Source of the DNA: Rhizobium sp. CSW-27
GTDB lineage: Bacteria > Pseudomonadota > Alphaproteobacteria > Rhizobiales > Rhizobiaceae
Assembly: GCF_018760785.1 (NCBI RefSeq)
Contig: NZ_JAHHZO010000005.1
Span: 287,136 to 351,135 of the forward strand
Length of the DNA stretch: 64,000 nt
Direction: 5' to 3'
Shown in pieces: positions 9,581 to 17,981 of this stretch. The position numbers and the translations under genes were made by a program. Position 1 is the first letter of the stretch; each line of letters opens with the position of its first letter. Under the pieces are notes generated by a model, which saw nothing but the letters and a program-made list of their open reading frames with translations, had not been told where the DNA came from and searched no databases.

Positions 9581-10795
9581 ATGGCGGAAATGGATCTGAC
9601 AACAACCTGCGCCATTGCTGGCGGCGGCCCCGCGGGCCTCATGCTCGGCCTGCTTCTGGCCCGCGCGGGTGTCGATGTCACCGTCATCGAAAAACACGGC
9701 GACTTCCTGCGCGATTTTCGCGGCGATACCATCCACCCCTCGACACTCGAAGTAATCCACGAACTGGGCCTCGAAGAGGCGTTCCTGAAGCTTCCGCACA
9801 CCCGCGCGCCAAAACTGTCGGCGGAGATGGGCGGACGCACCATCACCATGGCGGATTTTTCCCGGCTTCCGGTGCGCAACCGCTTCATCGCCTTCATGCC
9901 GCAATGGGATTTTCTCGATTTCCTGTCAAAGGAGGCGGGGAAGTACCCCAACTTCCGGCTGATGATGGCAACGAAGGTGGTGGATGTGCTGGAGGAGGGT
10001 GGTCGTGTCACCGGGCTCGCACTCCAGCGTGCCGATGGTCCAATGATGCTACGTTCGAGCCTCGTCGTCGCGGCCGATGGCCGCCATTCCGTGGTGCGCG
10101 AAAAGGCGGGGCTGGAGGTCGAAAGTTTTGGCAGCCCCAGCGAGGTGGTCTGGATGAAGCTGTCGAAACAGGAGGGCGATCCCGCCGAGACCATGGGACA
10201 TGCCGGGCCGCGCCAGGGTTTCGTGCTGATCGATCGCGGCGATTACTGGCAATGCGGCTATATCGTCCGGCGTGGCAGTTTTGCCGAGATCCGCGCCGGA
10301 GAGCTGGAAGCCTTTCGTGACATGGTGCGCGCGGTTTCGCCGCTGCCGGCGTCGCGGATGAACGAGATTGCCGGCTGGGAGGATGTCAGCCTTCTGCAGG
10401 TGCGGATCGACCGGCTGAAGCGCTGGTGGAAGCCCGGCCTGCTGGCCATTGGCGATGCGGCGCATGCCATGTCGCCGATCGGCGGCGTCGGCGTCAATCT
10501 CGCCATTCAGGATGCGGTGGCGGCTGGCAATCTCCTTGCCCGGCCGCTGAAGGAGGGCCGCCTGACGGACGCCCATCTGGCCGCGGTGGAGAAACGCCGG
10601 CTGTTTCCGACGAAGGCGACCCAGAAGCTGCAACTGATGATGCGCTCGAGCCGGCGCAAGGATCGGGTGGATGAGAAGCGCAGCAAGGGCCCGCCGGCCT
10701 TTATTCGCGGCATCGCCCGCTTTCCGCTGCTGGCGCATCTTGCCGGGCGACTGATGGGCCTTGGCTTTCGTATGGAGCATGTGCGGGAGCGCTGA
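9581..10795 (+). CDS. FAD-dependent aromatic monooxygenase-like oxidoreductase
   Basis: A 404-residue protein of the PHBH-fold (FAD_binding_3) group. It shows the N-terminal dinucleotide loop CAIAGGGPAGLMLGLLLARAG, the middle DG-like motif VVAADGRHSVVREKAGL, and the GLLAIGDAAHAMSPIGGVGVN segment that contacts the FAD ribityl chain and pyrophosphate. Such enzymes hydroxylate phenolic compounds, but the substrate cannot be inferred. GAGGGG precedes the ATG; an ATG 16 codons earlier lacks this. A GC-rich hairpin follows the stop at once. Confidence 0.9.
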   Translation: MAEMDLTTTCAIAGGGPAGLMLGLLLARAGVDVTVIEKHGDFLRDFRGDTIHPSTLEVIHELGLEEAFLKLPHTRAPKLSAEMGGRTITMADFSRLPVRNRFIAFMPQWDFLDFLSKEAGKYPNFRLMMATKVVDVLEEGGRVTGLALQRADGPMMLRSSLVVAADGRHSVVREKAGLEVESFGSPSEVVWMKLSKQEGDPAETMGHAGPRQGFVLIDRGDYWQCGYIVRRGSFAEIRAGELEAFRDMVRAVSPLPASRMNEIAGWEDVSLLQVRIDRLKRWWKPGLLAIGDAAHAMSPIGGVGVNLAIQDAVAAGNLLARPLKEGRLTDAHLAAVEKRRLFPTKATQKLQLMMRSSRRKDRVDEKRSKGPPAFIRGIARFPLLAHLAGRLMGLGFRMEHVRER

Positions 10796-10819
10796 GGCGG
10801 GCGCGGATGTGCGCCCGCT
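10796..10819 (+). terminator. Hairpin after the FAD-oxidoreductase gene
   Basis: GCGGGCGC and GCGCCCGC form an eight-pair perfect stem with a six-base loop directly after the stop codon. There is no clear T-run, so termination is likely but not certain. Confidence 0.45.
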
Positions 10820-11037
10820 CCGGGCGGTTTCATCGTCCACAGCTTCGCTCAATCTTTGAGCGCTAGCATTGACACGCTCATTTCTGAGGCTACTCATTTT
10901 TTCGTGATAACATCAACCTTGTCTTCGCGTTCCGGAAGCAGCGGCGTCATCAGGGCGCAGGATGGGGGGGCAAGTCCCGCGTCGGTCGTCTGCCTGCATC
11001 GGAACTGAGACTGAAAACGTCCTGCCAGGGAACGACC

Positions 11038-11397
11038 ATGACAATCGACAAAGTGGATGCAGACAGGCTGCGGGATCTGGTGGCGACCTGCGGCCGCCAG
11101 GATGCCCTTTCCATTCCGAGGAACCTGTCCGCCTATATGACCGCCGCGCTGGATCCGCGTCAGCCGAGCGTCTACCTCATCGACCTGATGCCCTCGCTCA
11201 GCGCGGCGCTGCAGGCCTTCCTTGCCGGAATTGGTGCCTTCAACCTCTCGCCCCTGCCGGAGCAGGAGGTGGCGTGCCGCCGCAATCGTCTGCTGGAATG
11301 CCTCGATACCTTCATCGACGAGGCAAGGCTCTGCCAGCAGAGCATCGTCTTCATGGAGGCGATCTCTCCCGGCGGCGCATCGCTGGCGGCAAAATGA
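11038..11397 (+). CDS. Hypothetical protein, 119 residues
   Basis: An unrecognised soluble protein, mostly helical in appearance (RDLVATCGRQDAL, PSLSAALQAFLAGIGAF, RRNRLLECLDTFIDEARL). No signal peptide or metal motif stands out. A weak GGGA ribosome site lies eight bases before the ATG. The 240-base upstream gap holds a TTGACA hexamer near 10869 that could serve as a -35 element but has no good partner -10. Function unknown; coding potential judged from composition and start context. Confidence 0.65.
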   Translation: MTIDKVDADRLRDLVATCGRQDALSIPRNLSAYMTAALDPRQPSVYLIDLMPSLSAALQAFLAGIGAFNLSPLPEQEVACRRNRLLECLDTFIDEARLCQQSIVFMEAISPGGASLAAK

Positions 11398-11644
11398 TAG
11401 CGCTAACGTCCGGCCGGACACCTGCCTTCAGCGCCGGTGCCGGCGGCGGCGCGCGGTTTTTTGCCGGGCCTGCCCTTCGCATCGCCCATCCGCCTTCCCA
11501 TATCCTGTCCCTGTCGGTTTGCCCTTGACGCGGCGAACCGGAAAAGGAGCGGCGTGAAAAGGCGAGAATTCGAAATCGGCACCGAGAGGCATCCTGCGGC
11601 GGCGCAGGCAGCATATGGCCCGAGAACGGCTGGTGAAGGCTGGC

Positions 11645-12289
11645 ATGGGTGAGACATCCTCTGCGGATATCCGTGCGGAAGGGCTGGCCGAGCTGCTGGC
11701 GCAACTGCCGCAGCGGATGGGGCCGGGGCGGGCAACGCTCGGCGGGCTGCTGTCTCTCCTGGGAGAGCAGGCGACCGCGCTGGTGCTGCTGGTCTTTTCC
11801 ATTCCGGCGATCATCCCGACGCCCGGCATTCCGGCCGGCATGGTGTTCGGCACGGCGCTGGCACTGCTGGCCGGGCAGTTGGTGATCGGTGCCGAGCGCT
11901 TCATGTTGCCGCAACGGCTTGCCCGGGTCGAGGTGCCTGAGGCCCTGCTGAAGGCCATGGCGGTGCGGCTCGGCCCGAAGCTCGCCTGGCTCGAAACCTG
12001 GCTGAGGCCGCGCCTCACGGCACTGGCCGGTCGTGCCGCCCTGCGGCCCCTGGGAGGCGTCGTTTTTGTCATGGCGGTGCTGATCGCCCTGCCGATCCCT
12101 TTCGGCAATGTGCTGCCGGGCCTGTCGATCTTCTTCGTGGCATTGGGGCTTGCGCAAAGGGATGGGGCGGCCGTGGCCGGCGGACTGGGCCTCGGACTTC
12201 TGGCGCTTGCCTTCACCGCCTTTGTCCTGCTGGGCGGCTGGTGGCTGATCAGCGACTGGCTGGGCCTTGCCTCCGGTGGGGCGGCCTGA
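11645..12289 (+). CDS. ExoD-like integral membrane protein
   Basis: A 214-residue protein of the ExoD family, named for a Sinorhizobium gene affecting exopolysaccharide, alkali tolerance and symbiosis. It has a cytoplasmic N-terminal segment (LAELLAQLPQRMGPGRATLGGLLSLLGEQ, highly typical), then four or so hydrophobic helices including LVLLVFSIPAIIPTPGIPAG and VFVMAVLIALPIPFGNVLPG. I use the ATG before GETSSAD; an upstream ATG would add ten residues. Molecular role of the family is not settled. Confidence 0.85.
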   Translation: MGETSSADIRAEGLAELLAQLPQRMGPGRATLGGLLSLLGEQATALVLLVFSIPAIIPTPGIPAGMVFGTALALLAGQLVIGAERFMLPQRLARVEVPEALLKAMAVRLGPKLAWLETWLRPRLTALAGRAALRPLGGVVFVMAVLIALPIPFGNVLPGLSIFFVALGLAQRDGAAVAGGLGLGLLALAFTAFVLLGGWWLISDWLGLASGGAA

Positions 12290-12333
12290 TCAGCCGGCGG
12301 CAAGGGGATAATCGGCTGGAGTAAGGGGAGAAA

Positions 12334-12410
12334 TGGTGTCCACGAGAGGATTCGAACCTCCGACCCCAGGATTAGGAATCCTGTGCTCTATCCTGCTGAG
12401 CTACGTGGAC
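12334..12410 (-). tRNA. tRNA-Arg (anticodon CCT)
   Basis: On the minus strand a full cloverleaf of 77 bases including encoded CCA: acceptor GTCCACG pairing with CGTGGAC, D-arm AGCTCAGCAGGATAGAGC, anticodon stem CAGGA/TCCTG around loop TTCCTAA giving anticodon CCT (reads AGG), T-arm with GGTTCGAATCC. A good promoter lies just upstream. Confidence 0.97.
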
Positions 12411-12427
12411 TGACGCTTTCGACTGGC

Positions 12428-12456
12428 TACATACCGCAGCCGGGCGCTGCCGACAA
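12428..12456 (-). promoter_or_regulatory. Promoter of tRNA-Arg
   Basis: On the minus strand TTGTCG and TATGTA are separated by exactly 17 bases, ending 17 bases before the tRNA 5' end, as expected for a sigma-70-type tRNA promoter. Confidence 0.7.
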
Positions 12457-12492
12457 GTCGGCAGACCGGCGGGGAGGGCCTTTGTTGCCACC

Positions 12493-13656
12493 TCAGTCGG
12501 CGAGGCGCTGCTCTGCGAGCTTCACCCAGTAGGAGACGCCATAGCCGATGGCTTCGTCGTTGAAATCATAGGCGGGATTGTGCAGGGCGGCGGTGTCGCC
12601 ATTGCCGATCATGATATAGGCACCGGGGCGGGCCTGCAGCATGAAGGCGAAGTCCTCGCCGGCCATGCTCGGGTCGACCTCGGTATTGACATTCTTCTCG
12701 CCGACAATCGCCATTGCCGCCTTGGCCGCGTGCATCGTCTCTTCCGGATGGTTGACGGTCACGGGGCAGGCGCGCTCGTAATCCACCTCGGCCGCGCCGT
12801 CATGCGTGGCGGCAATGCCCTCGGCGATCTGGCGGATGCGGGCTTCGGCGAGATCACGCACCCCCTCATCGAGGCTGCGGACGGTGCCGGCGATCACCGC
12901 CTCCTCCGGAATGATGTTGTGCGTGGTGCCGGCATGGAACTGGGTGACGGAGACGACGACGGAGCGCAGCGGGTTGGCGTTGCGCGCCGCAATCATCTGC
13001 AGGCCGCCGACGATCTGTGCGCCGATGACGATCGGGTCGGCGGTTCGGTGCGGTTCTGCCGCATGGCCGCCGCGCCCCTTGATCTGGATGGTGAACTTGT
13101 CCGGGGCGGCCATGATGCCGCCCTTGCGGATGGCAAAGGTGCCAAGCGCCATGCCCGGCATGTTGTGCATGCCATAGACTTCCTGAATGCCGAAGCGGTC
13201 CATCAGCCCATCCTCGACCATGGCGAGCGCACCGCGCCCGCCTTCCTCGGCCGGCTGGAAGATGACGGCGACGGTGCCGTTGAAATTACGGGTTTCGGCC
13301 AGATATTTCGCAGCCCCCAACAGCATGGCGGTATGGCCGTCGTGGCCGCAGGCATGCATCTTGCCTTCCTGGCGCGAGGCCCAGGCCTTTCCGGTGATCT
13401 CGGTCAGCGGCAGGGCATCCATGTCCGCCCTCAGTCCGATCACCCGGCCGCCCTCGCCGCGACCGCGAATGAGGCCGACCACGCCGGTGCGGCCGAGGCC
13501 GGTGACGATTTCGTCCACGCCGAAGCTTTTCAGCTTCTCCTCCACGAAAGCGGCGGTTTCCTGCACTTCGTAGAGAAGGCCCGGATTTTCATGGATATGG
13601 CGCCGCCAGGCGCTGATTTCCGCTTGCATCTCGGCGGCTCTGTTCAAGATCGGCAT
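12493..13656 (-). CDS. M20-family metal-dependent amidohydrolase (hippurate/amino-acid amide hydrolase type)
   Basis: A 387-residue zinc/manganese peptidase-fold hydrolase. Hallmarks are RRHIHENPGLLYEV near the start, GLRADMDALP, the metal loop HACGHDGHTAMLLGAA with its cysteine and histidines, FQPAEEGGRGALAMVEDGL, and the C-terminal PSMAGEDFAFM. Members cleave N-acyl amino acids, hippurate or indole-acetyl conjugates; substrate here unknown. The start chosen is the ATG before PILNRAAEM, preceded by AGGA; a longer form is less likely. Two amidase steps away from the tRNA, no operon partners. Confidence 0.93.
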   Translation of the reverse strand: MPILNRAAEMQAEISAWRRHIHENPGLLYEVQETAAFVEEKLKSFGVDEIVTGLGRTGVVGLIRGRGEGGRVIGLRADMDALPLTEITGKAWASRQEGKMHACGHDGHTAMLLGAAKYLAETRNFNGTVAVIFQPAEEGGRGALAMVEDGLMDRFGIQEVYGMHNMPGMALGTFAIRKGGIMAAPDKFTIQIKGRGGHAAEPHRTADPIVIGAQIVGGLQMIAARNANPLRSVVVSVTQFHAGTTHNIIPEEAVIAGTVRSLDEGVRDLAEARIRQIAEGIAATHDGAAEVDYERACPVTVNHPEETMHAAKAAMAIVGEKNVNTEVDPSMAGEDFAFMLQARPGAYIMIGNGDTAALHNPAYDFNDEAIGYGVSYWVKLAEQRLAD

Positions 13657-13815
13657 CGCAATTCCTGTCACTGGCACGGGCTGGCGCAAAGCGCCGGTCA
13701 TCGGCGGCGATATTGCGCCGCAGAATTGACGGAATCAATGATCTTTGCCATTCCTTGGCCATAGAGGCGTTCTACCCGCCACGGAACATCCGGCAGTCCA
13801 TCACGAGGCCGCTCC

Positions 13816-14931
13816 TTGCCCCACAGTCCGAATAGACCGTCAGCCGCGTATCGCAGGCTTGCCCTTGTCCTCAGCGTCGCGCTTCTCGGCGCCGGGCTTC
13901 CGCATCTGGCCGAGGCCAATCCGAAGATGGTGGTGGATGTGGCCAGCGGGCGGGTGATCTCGCATCAGGAAGCCTTCCGCAGGTGGTATCCCGCCTCGCT
14001 CACCAAGCTGATGACCATCTACGTCACCTTCGAGGCGCTGAAGGCGGGGAAGGTGACGCTGGAAACGCCGATCGTGATGAGCCGCAAGGCCGTCGACCAG
14101 CTGCCGAGCAAGATGTTCCTGAAGCCCGGCGCCACGCTGACGATCGATGCCGCGCTGAAGATCCTGGTGGTGAAGTCCGCCAATGACGTGGCCATGGGGC
14201 TGGCGGAAACCGTGGGCGGCGGCAGTTCCGACCAGTTCGTCACGATGATGAACGATGCGGCGCAACGCCTCGGCATGACATCCTCGCATTTCATCAACCC
14301 GCATGGCCTGCCTGGCAAGGGGCAGTACACCACGGCGCGCGATCTCGCGGTGCTGGCGCTGACGCTGCGTCGCAGTTTTCCGCAATATGCGAGCTATTTC
14401 GCGCTGGAAGGCATCACCACCGGCGCCAAGGATTATCCGAACTACAACATGCTGATCGGCCGGTTCGATGGTGCCGACGGCATGAAGACCGGCTTCATCT
14501 GTGCCTCCGGCTTCAACCAGGTGTCGTCTGCCACCCGCAACGGCCGAACCGTGGTATCGGTGGTGCTCGGCTCCGACAGTCTCGCGGGGCGCGCCGAGGA
14601 ATCGGCAGCGCTCCTGCAGGCGGCACTGACGCAGGATCCCGGCAAGGGCGTGCCGCTTTCCAGCCTTGCGCCCTACGGGCCGGATCGCGACGCAGTGGTG
14701 GATATCAGCGCCGACATCTGCAATCCGAAGGCCGCCAAGGTGCGCAGCGAAGGCCGCGACGAGCAGGGGCGCATGGTGATCCATTCGCCCTATATTCTGG
14801 AAAGAACCGAGCCGCCGGCCTTCAGCCTGGCCGAGATCATCGCACCGCCGGAAGCTCCGAAGACGGCGGGCGGCGCGGATGTGCCGGAGGCCTCCGTGCC
14901 GGTGCCGATCCCGCGTCCGGCATCGCTTTAA
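13816..14931 (+). CDS. D-alanyl-D-alanine carboxypeptidase (serine-type, PBP5/6-like)
   Basis: Trims the terminal D-alanine from peptidoglycan stem peptides in the periplasm. The 371-residue protein has a signal peptide (RRLALVLSVALLGAGLPHLAEA), then the three penicillin-binding motifs: SLTK at residues 61-64, SAN at 121-123 and KTG at 224-226. The C-terminal part is proline-rich (SVPVPIPRP) and lacks an obvious amphipathic anchor helix. The only reasonable start is a TTG with GAGG ten bases upstream. It precedes the G3E GTPase gene by 21 bases, so both probably share a transcript. Confidence 0.93.
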   Translation: MPHSPNRPSAAYRRLALVLSVALLGAGLPHLAEANPKMVVDVASGRVISHQEAFRRWYPASLTKLMTIYVTFEALKAGKVTLETPIVMSRKAVDQLPSKMFLKPGATLTIDAALKILVVKSANDVAMGLAETVGGGSSDQFVTMMNDAAQRLGMTSSHFINPHGLPGKGQYTTARDLAVLALTLRRSFPQYASYFALEGITTGAKDYPNYNMLIGRFDGADGMKTGFICASGFNQVSSATRNGRTVVSVVLGSDSLAGRAEESAALLQAALTQDPGKGVPLSSLAPYGPDRDAVVDISADICNPKAAKVRSEGRDEQGRMVIHSPYILERTEPPAFSLAEIIAPPEAPKTAGGADVPEASVPVPIPRPASL

Positions 14932-14952
14932 CCCTCACAGGATATCTTCATC

Positions 14953-16155
14953 ATGGCCCTGGCAAGCGATCGCATTCCGGTCTCCATCCTGACCGGTTTT
15001 CTCGGTGCCGGCAAATCGACGCTGCTCAATCGCATCCTCAGGGACCCGCAGGCGCACGATACAGCCGTCATCATCAACGAATTCGGCGAGGTTGGCATCG
15101 ACAATTTCCTGGTCGAAACCTCCGGCGACACGCTGCTGGAACTGTCGAACGGTTGCCTGTGCTGCACGGTGCGCGGCGAGCTGGTGGAGACGCTGGCCTC
15201 GCTCGTCGACCAGATCCAGACCGGGCGCCTGAAGCCGATCCGTCGCGTTGTCATAGAGACCACGGGGCTCGCCGACCCGGCGCCCGTCATGCAGGCGGTG
15301 ATGGGCAATCCGGTGATCGCGCAGAGCTTTTCGCTCGATGGCGTCGTCACCGTGGTCGATGCGGTTCATGGTCTTTCGACGCTTGCGCGCCATCCGGAGG
15401 CGCTGCGCCAGGTGGCGGTGGCCGATCGGCTGGTGCTGACGAAGAAGCGGCTGGCAGCACCCGACGCGCTGTCGCCGCTGATGCGACGCTTGGCCGAACT
15501 CAATCCCCGAGCAGCCGTTTGCGACGGCGATGCCGAGCAGGCGGGTACCGCAGCGCTGCTTGTCAACGGCCTCTACGATCCAGACAGCAAGATCGCCGAT
15601 GTCTCCCGCTGGCTGCAGGAGGATCACGACCACGACCACGACCACGATCACGGCCACCGTCACGATGATCATGATGGGCACGACCATCATGATCATCACC
15701 ATGGCGACGCTCACGACCATGGTCACGGTCATGCGCCGCGGGGGAACCATCACCATCATCATGACGTCAACCGTCACGGCGATTACATCCGCTCCTTTGC
15801 CATCGTGCATGACCGGCCGATTGCGCCGATGGCGGTGGAAATGTTCGTCGACCTTTTGCGTTCGGCGCATGGCGAAAAGCTGTTGCGCATGAAGGCGATC
15901 GTGCAGCTTGCCGATAATCCGGAGCGGCCGCTTGTGCTGCACGGGGTGCAGAGCATCTTTCATCCGCCGGAGCGCCTGCCGCGCTGGCCCGACGGCAGCG
16001 ACCGGCGCACGCGCATGGTGCTGATCACCCAGGGCCTGTCCGAGGATTTCGTAACCGACCTGTTTGCCGCCTTCACCGGCGAGCCGCGCATCGACCGGCC
16101 GGACCGCGCGGCCCTCGAGGATAATCCGCTCGCTGTGCCGGGCCTGCGGCTCTGA
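14953..16155 (+). CDS. G3E-family GTPase (COG0523/CobW-like), putative zinc metallochaperone
   Basis: A 400-residue GTPase with P-loop GFLGAGKST at residues 15-23, the metal-binding CxCC (GCLCC, Cys68/70/71), ETTGLADP and a C-terminal CobW_C domain. Residues about 226-273 form a very long histidine/aspartate stretch (His-Asp repeats, then a five-His run) expected to bind zinc, nickel or cobalt. COG0523 proteins insert or traffic metals. No cobalamin genes adjoin it, and no Zur box was recognised, so a zinc role is favoured but not proven. A cobalt role remains possible given cobST elsewhere in the window. Confidence 0.92.
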   Translation: MALASDRIPVSILTGFLGAGKSTLLNRILRDPQAHDTAVIINEFGEVGIDNFLVETSGDTLLELSNGCLCCTVRGELVETLASLVDQIQTGRLKPIRRVVIETTGLADPAPVMQAVMGNPVIAQSFSLDGVVTVVDAVHGLSTLARHPEALRQVAVADRLVLTKKRLAAPDALSPLMRRLAELNPRAAVCDGDAEQAGTAALLVNGLYDPDSKIADVSRWLQEDHDHDHDHDHGHRHDDHDGHDHHDHHHGDAHDHGHGHAPRGNHHHHHDVNRHGDYIRSFAIVHDRPIAPMAVEMFVDLLRSAHGEKLLRMKAIVQLADNPERPLVLHGVQSIFHPPERLPRWPDGSDRRTRMVLITQGLSEDFVTDLFAAFTGEPRIDRPDRAALEDNPLAVPGLRL

Positions 16156-16204
16156 CAAGAGGGCTCCGACGCCAGGGGAGGGCACGGGTCTGCCCGACCG
16201 GCAC

Positions 16205-16465
16205 TCAGAACTCCTCGTCGCCACGCGGCGGCGGATCGCATTCCTTGCGGATGAAAAAGCGGTGGCCGAATGCGGTCACCTCGCAGGCAAGCAGGCGCTG
16301 ACCATCCTCGCGGCAGGCGTGCGGAATATCGATCGCGGCCAGTGCATCGGTCGTCTCGACGCAGAGTTCCGCGCCGATTGGCAGGCTGGCGAGCTTCTTG
16401 CGGGTCTTCAGCACGGGCAGGGGGCATTTCAGCCCCCTGAGATCATAGACCGGAGGGGATGCCAC
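16205..16465 (-). CDS. TusA-family sulfur carrier protein
   Basis: An 86-residue SirA/TusA-like protein. The signature YDLRGLKCPLPVLKTRKKL near the N-terminus holds the sulfur-accepting cysteine (Cys14) in the C-P-x-P context. Members relay persulfide sulfur to tRNA thiolation, molybdenum cofactor or sulfur oxidation enzymes; partner unknown. It lies five bases after the upstream L,D-transpeptidase gene on the same strand, likely co-transcribed. Confidence 0.9.
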   Translation of the reverse strand: MASPPVYDLRGLKCPLPVLKTRKKLASLPIGAELCVETTDALAAIDIPHACREDGQRLLACEVTAFGHRFFIRKECDPPPRGDEEF

Positions 16466-16470
16466 CGGCC

Positions 16471-17814
16471 CTACCAGAACTTCCAGAAGGGCTTCTTCTG
16501 TTCGTCGCTGACCGGCTGCACGGCGGCATAGGCCAGCGGATTGGGCGCGGGCACCGGAATGGCGCCGGTGGTGGTGCTGGCCGGCTGGACGGCGGCGGTC
16601 TGGGTCTGCTGCGCCGGGGATGCGGCGGCGGAGCGGCCGGTCCCGTTCATCGCGGTGGCAACCGACATCGCGGAGCGCTCGCCCGGCTGGACGCTTGCCG
16701 TGCCGGCCGGCAGACGGCCCTGCTTGGCAGCGCTGCCGGATGCGCCGGCCGGTGCCGCCGAGGCAAGCAGGGTGCCGGCGGGCTGGCTCCTGGCGAGGCG
16801 CGCCGCCATCAATTTTTCAAACTCTTCCGGCTCGACCAGCTTGCCGGCGGCAAGCGAGGTGCCGGTCGGGGCGTAGGCGAGATCGCGGCCCTTGCGCTTG
16901 TCGGCGACAATCGCCTTGCGTTCGGCCTCGGTCGGCTCGTACCAGACCTTGCCATCCAGCTTGTCCATCGCCTTGGTATAGGCCAGCTGGTATTCCTTCT
17001 CATAGGAGGCGAGCGAGGCGGTCAGTGCCGGCGGCGTCGACATCGGCGGGCAGGCGGCGGCGGGCGAGAAACTGCCCGAACCCTGGATCTGCTGGTTGAA
17101 GACATATTTCTTCTCGCAGACATTCACCTCGGGGGGACGCTTCGTCACCTCGAAATTGTCATAGCCGACCTTCAGCATCTTCCAGAACTCGAGGTTCTCG
17201 CTGTTGCGGTGGCGGGCCATGTTCTCCGCCGTCATGCGGAAGGGGAAGGCCTGCAGCTGCACCGTGGTCTGGCCGCCGCGGAAGGCGTCGCGGGCAAAGG
17301 CATAGATCTCGAGGATCTGCTGGTCCGTCATCGAATAGCAGCCGGACGAGGAGCAGGCGCCATGGATCATCAGGTTCGAACCGGTGCGTCCGTTCACCGC
17401 GTCGTAGCGGTTCGGGAAGCCGGTATTGATGGCGAGATAATATTTCGAATTCGGGTTGAGATGCGCCGGCGTCAGGTTGTAGAAGCCTTCCGGCGCCTGG
17501 CGATCGCCTTCCTTGACCTTCGGGCCGAGCTTTCCGGACCAGGCGCAGATATCGTATTCGGCGATCTTGTCGAATCGGTTGTCCGCCTTCGCCTTCCAGA
17601 TCTCCATCTTGCCTTCTTCCTTGAAGACACGAATCATGATCGGCGAATTGCGCGGCATGTCCTTCTTCTGCATTTCCGCAATGATGCGGTCAGGCAGAGG
17701 CTGCTCGACCTTGTTCTTCACCTTGGAAAGATCCATCGCCGTGTCGAGGGTGTCGTTGCACCCCGCCAGCGCAGTGGCCATCAGAAGGACGGTAGCGATC
17801 AGTTTCAAGCGCAT
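16471..17814 (-). CDS. YafK-type L,D-transpeptidase lipoprotein with long C-terminal extension
   Basis: A 447-residue murein L,D-transpeptidase-family protein. The start chosen gives a lipoprotein signal peptide ending in ALAGC (Cys19). The YkuD-like domain follows, with EGFYNLTP and catalytic histidine and cysteine in HGACSSSGCYSMT (His151, Cys159). The remaining 200 residues are a low-complexity Ala/Pro/Thr-rich tail ending FWKFW, likely a cell-wall spanning region. In E. coli the relative DpaA/YafK cuts the lipoprotein-peptidoglycan link; which reaction applies here is open. Confidence 0.9.
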   Translation of the reverse strand: MRLKLIATVLLMATALAGCNDTLDTAMDLSKVKNKVEQPLPDRIIAEMQKKDMPRNSPIMIRVFKEEGKMEIWKAKADNRFDKIAEYDICAWSGKLGPKVKEGDRQAPEGFYNLTPAHLNPNSKYYLAINTGFPNRYDAVNGRTGSNLMIHGACSSSGCYSMTDQQILEIYAFARDAFRGGQTTVQLQAFPFRMTAENMARHRNSENLEFWKMLKVGYDNFEVTKRPPEVNVCEKKYVFNQQIQGSGSFSPAAACPPMSTPPALTASLASYEKEYQLAYTKAMDKLDGKVWYEPTEAERKAIVADKRKGRDLAYAPTGTSLAAGKLVEPEEFEKLMAARLARSQPAGTLLASAAPAGASGSAAKQGRLPAGTASVQPGERSAMSVATAMNGTGRSAAASPAQQTQTAAVQPASTTTGAIPVPAPNPLAYAAVQPVSDEQKKPFWKFW

Positions 17815-17887
17815 CGGACAAATCACGTGTGACGATCTAAAGGGCAGGCCGATAAGCACATACCCATTCTGCCATTCGTAATAAAGC

Positions 17888-17910
17888 GGTAAGCTTTACA
17901 TTATCTTACC
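17888..17910. promoter_or_regulatory. Interrupted palindrome upstream of the L,D-transpeptidase gene
   Basis: GGTAAG and CTTACC are separated by eleven AT-rich bases, about 75 bases upstream of the start codon. The symmetry and place suggest a regulator site, but no known consensus is matched. Confidence 0.3.
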
Positions 17911-17946
17911 ATGTCGCGCCGGTCGCCCTGCACGAAATCGTGAAGC

Positions 17947-17965
17947 GTGGCGCCGGAAGCGCCAC
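17947..17965 (-). terminator. Hairpin downstream of accA
   Basis: GTGGCGC and GCGCCAC pair perfectly around a five-base loop just past the accA stop. No strong T-run follows, so this is a weak terminator candidate or a 3' protective stem. Confidence 0.4.
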
Positions 17966-17981
17966 ACGATGCGACAATTGA

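Noticed and set aside
15627..15772. CAC/GAC repeats as a DNA repeat array or CRISPR
   Set aside because: The periodicity is from His/Asp codons in an intact frame; no CRISPR-type repeat-spacer structure occurs anywhere in the window.
14953..16155. Assigning the G3E GTPase as CobW of cobalamin synthesis
   Set aside because: No cobalamin biosynthesis gene or cobalamin riboswitch is next to it; the His-rich tract favours general metal chaperone function.
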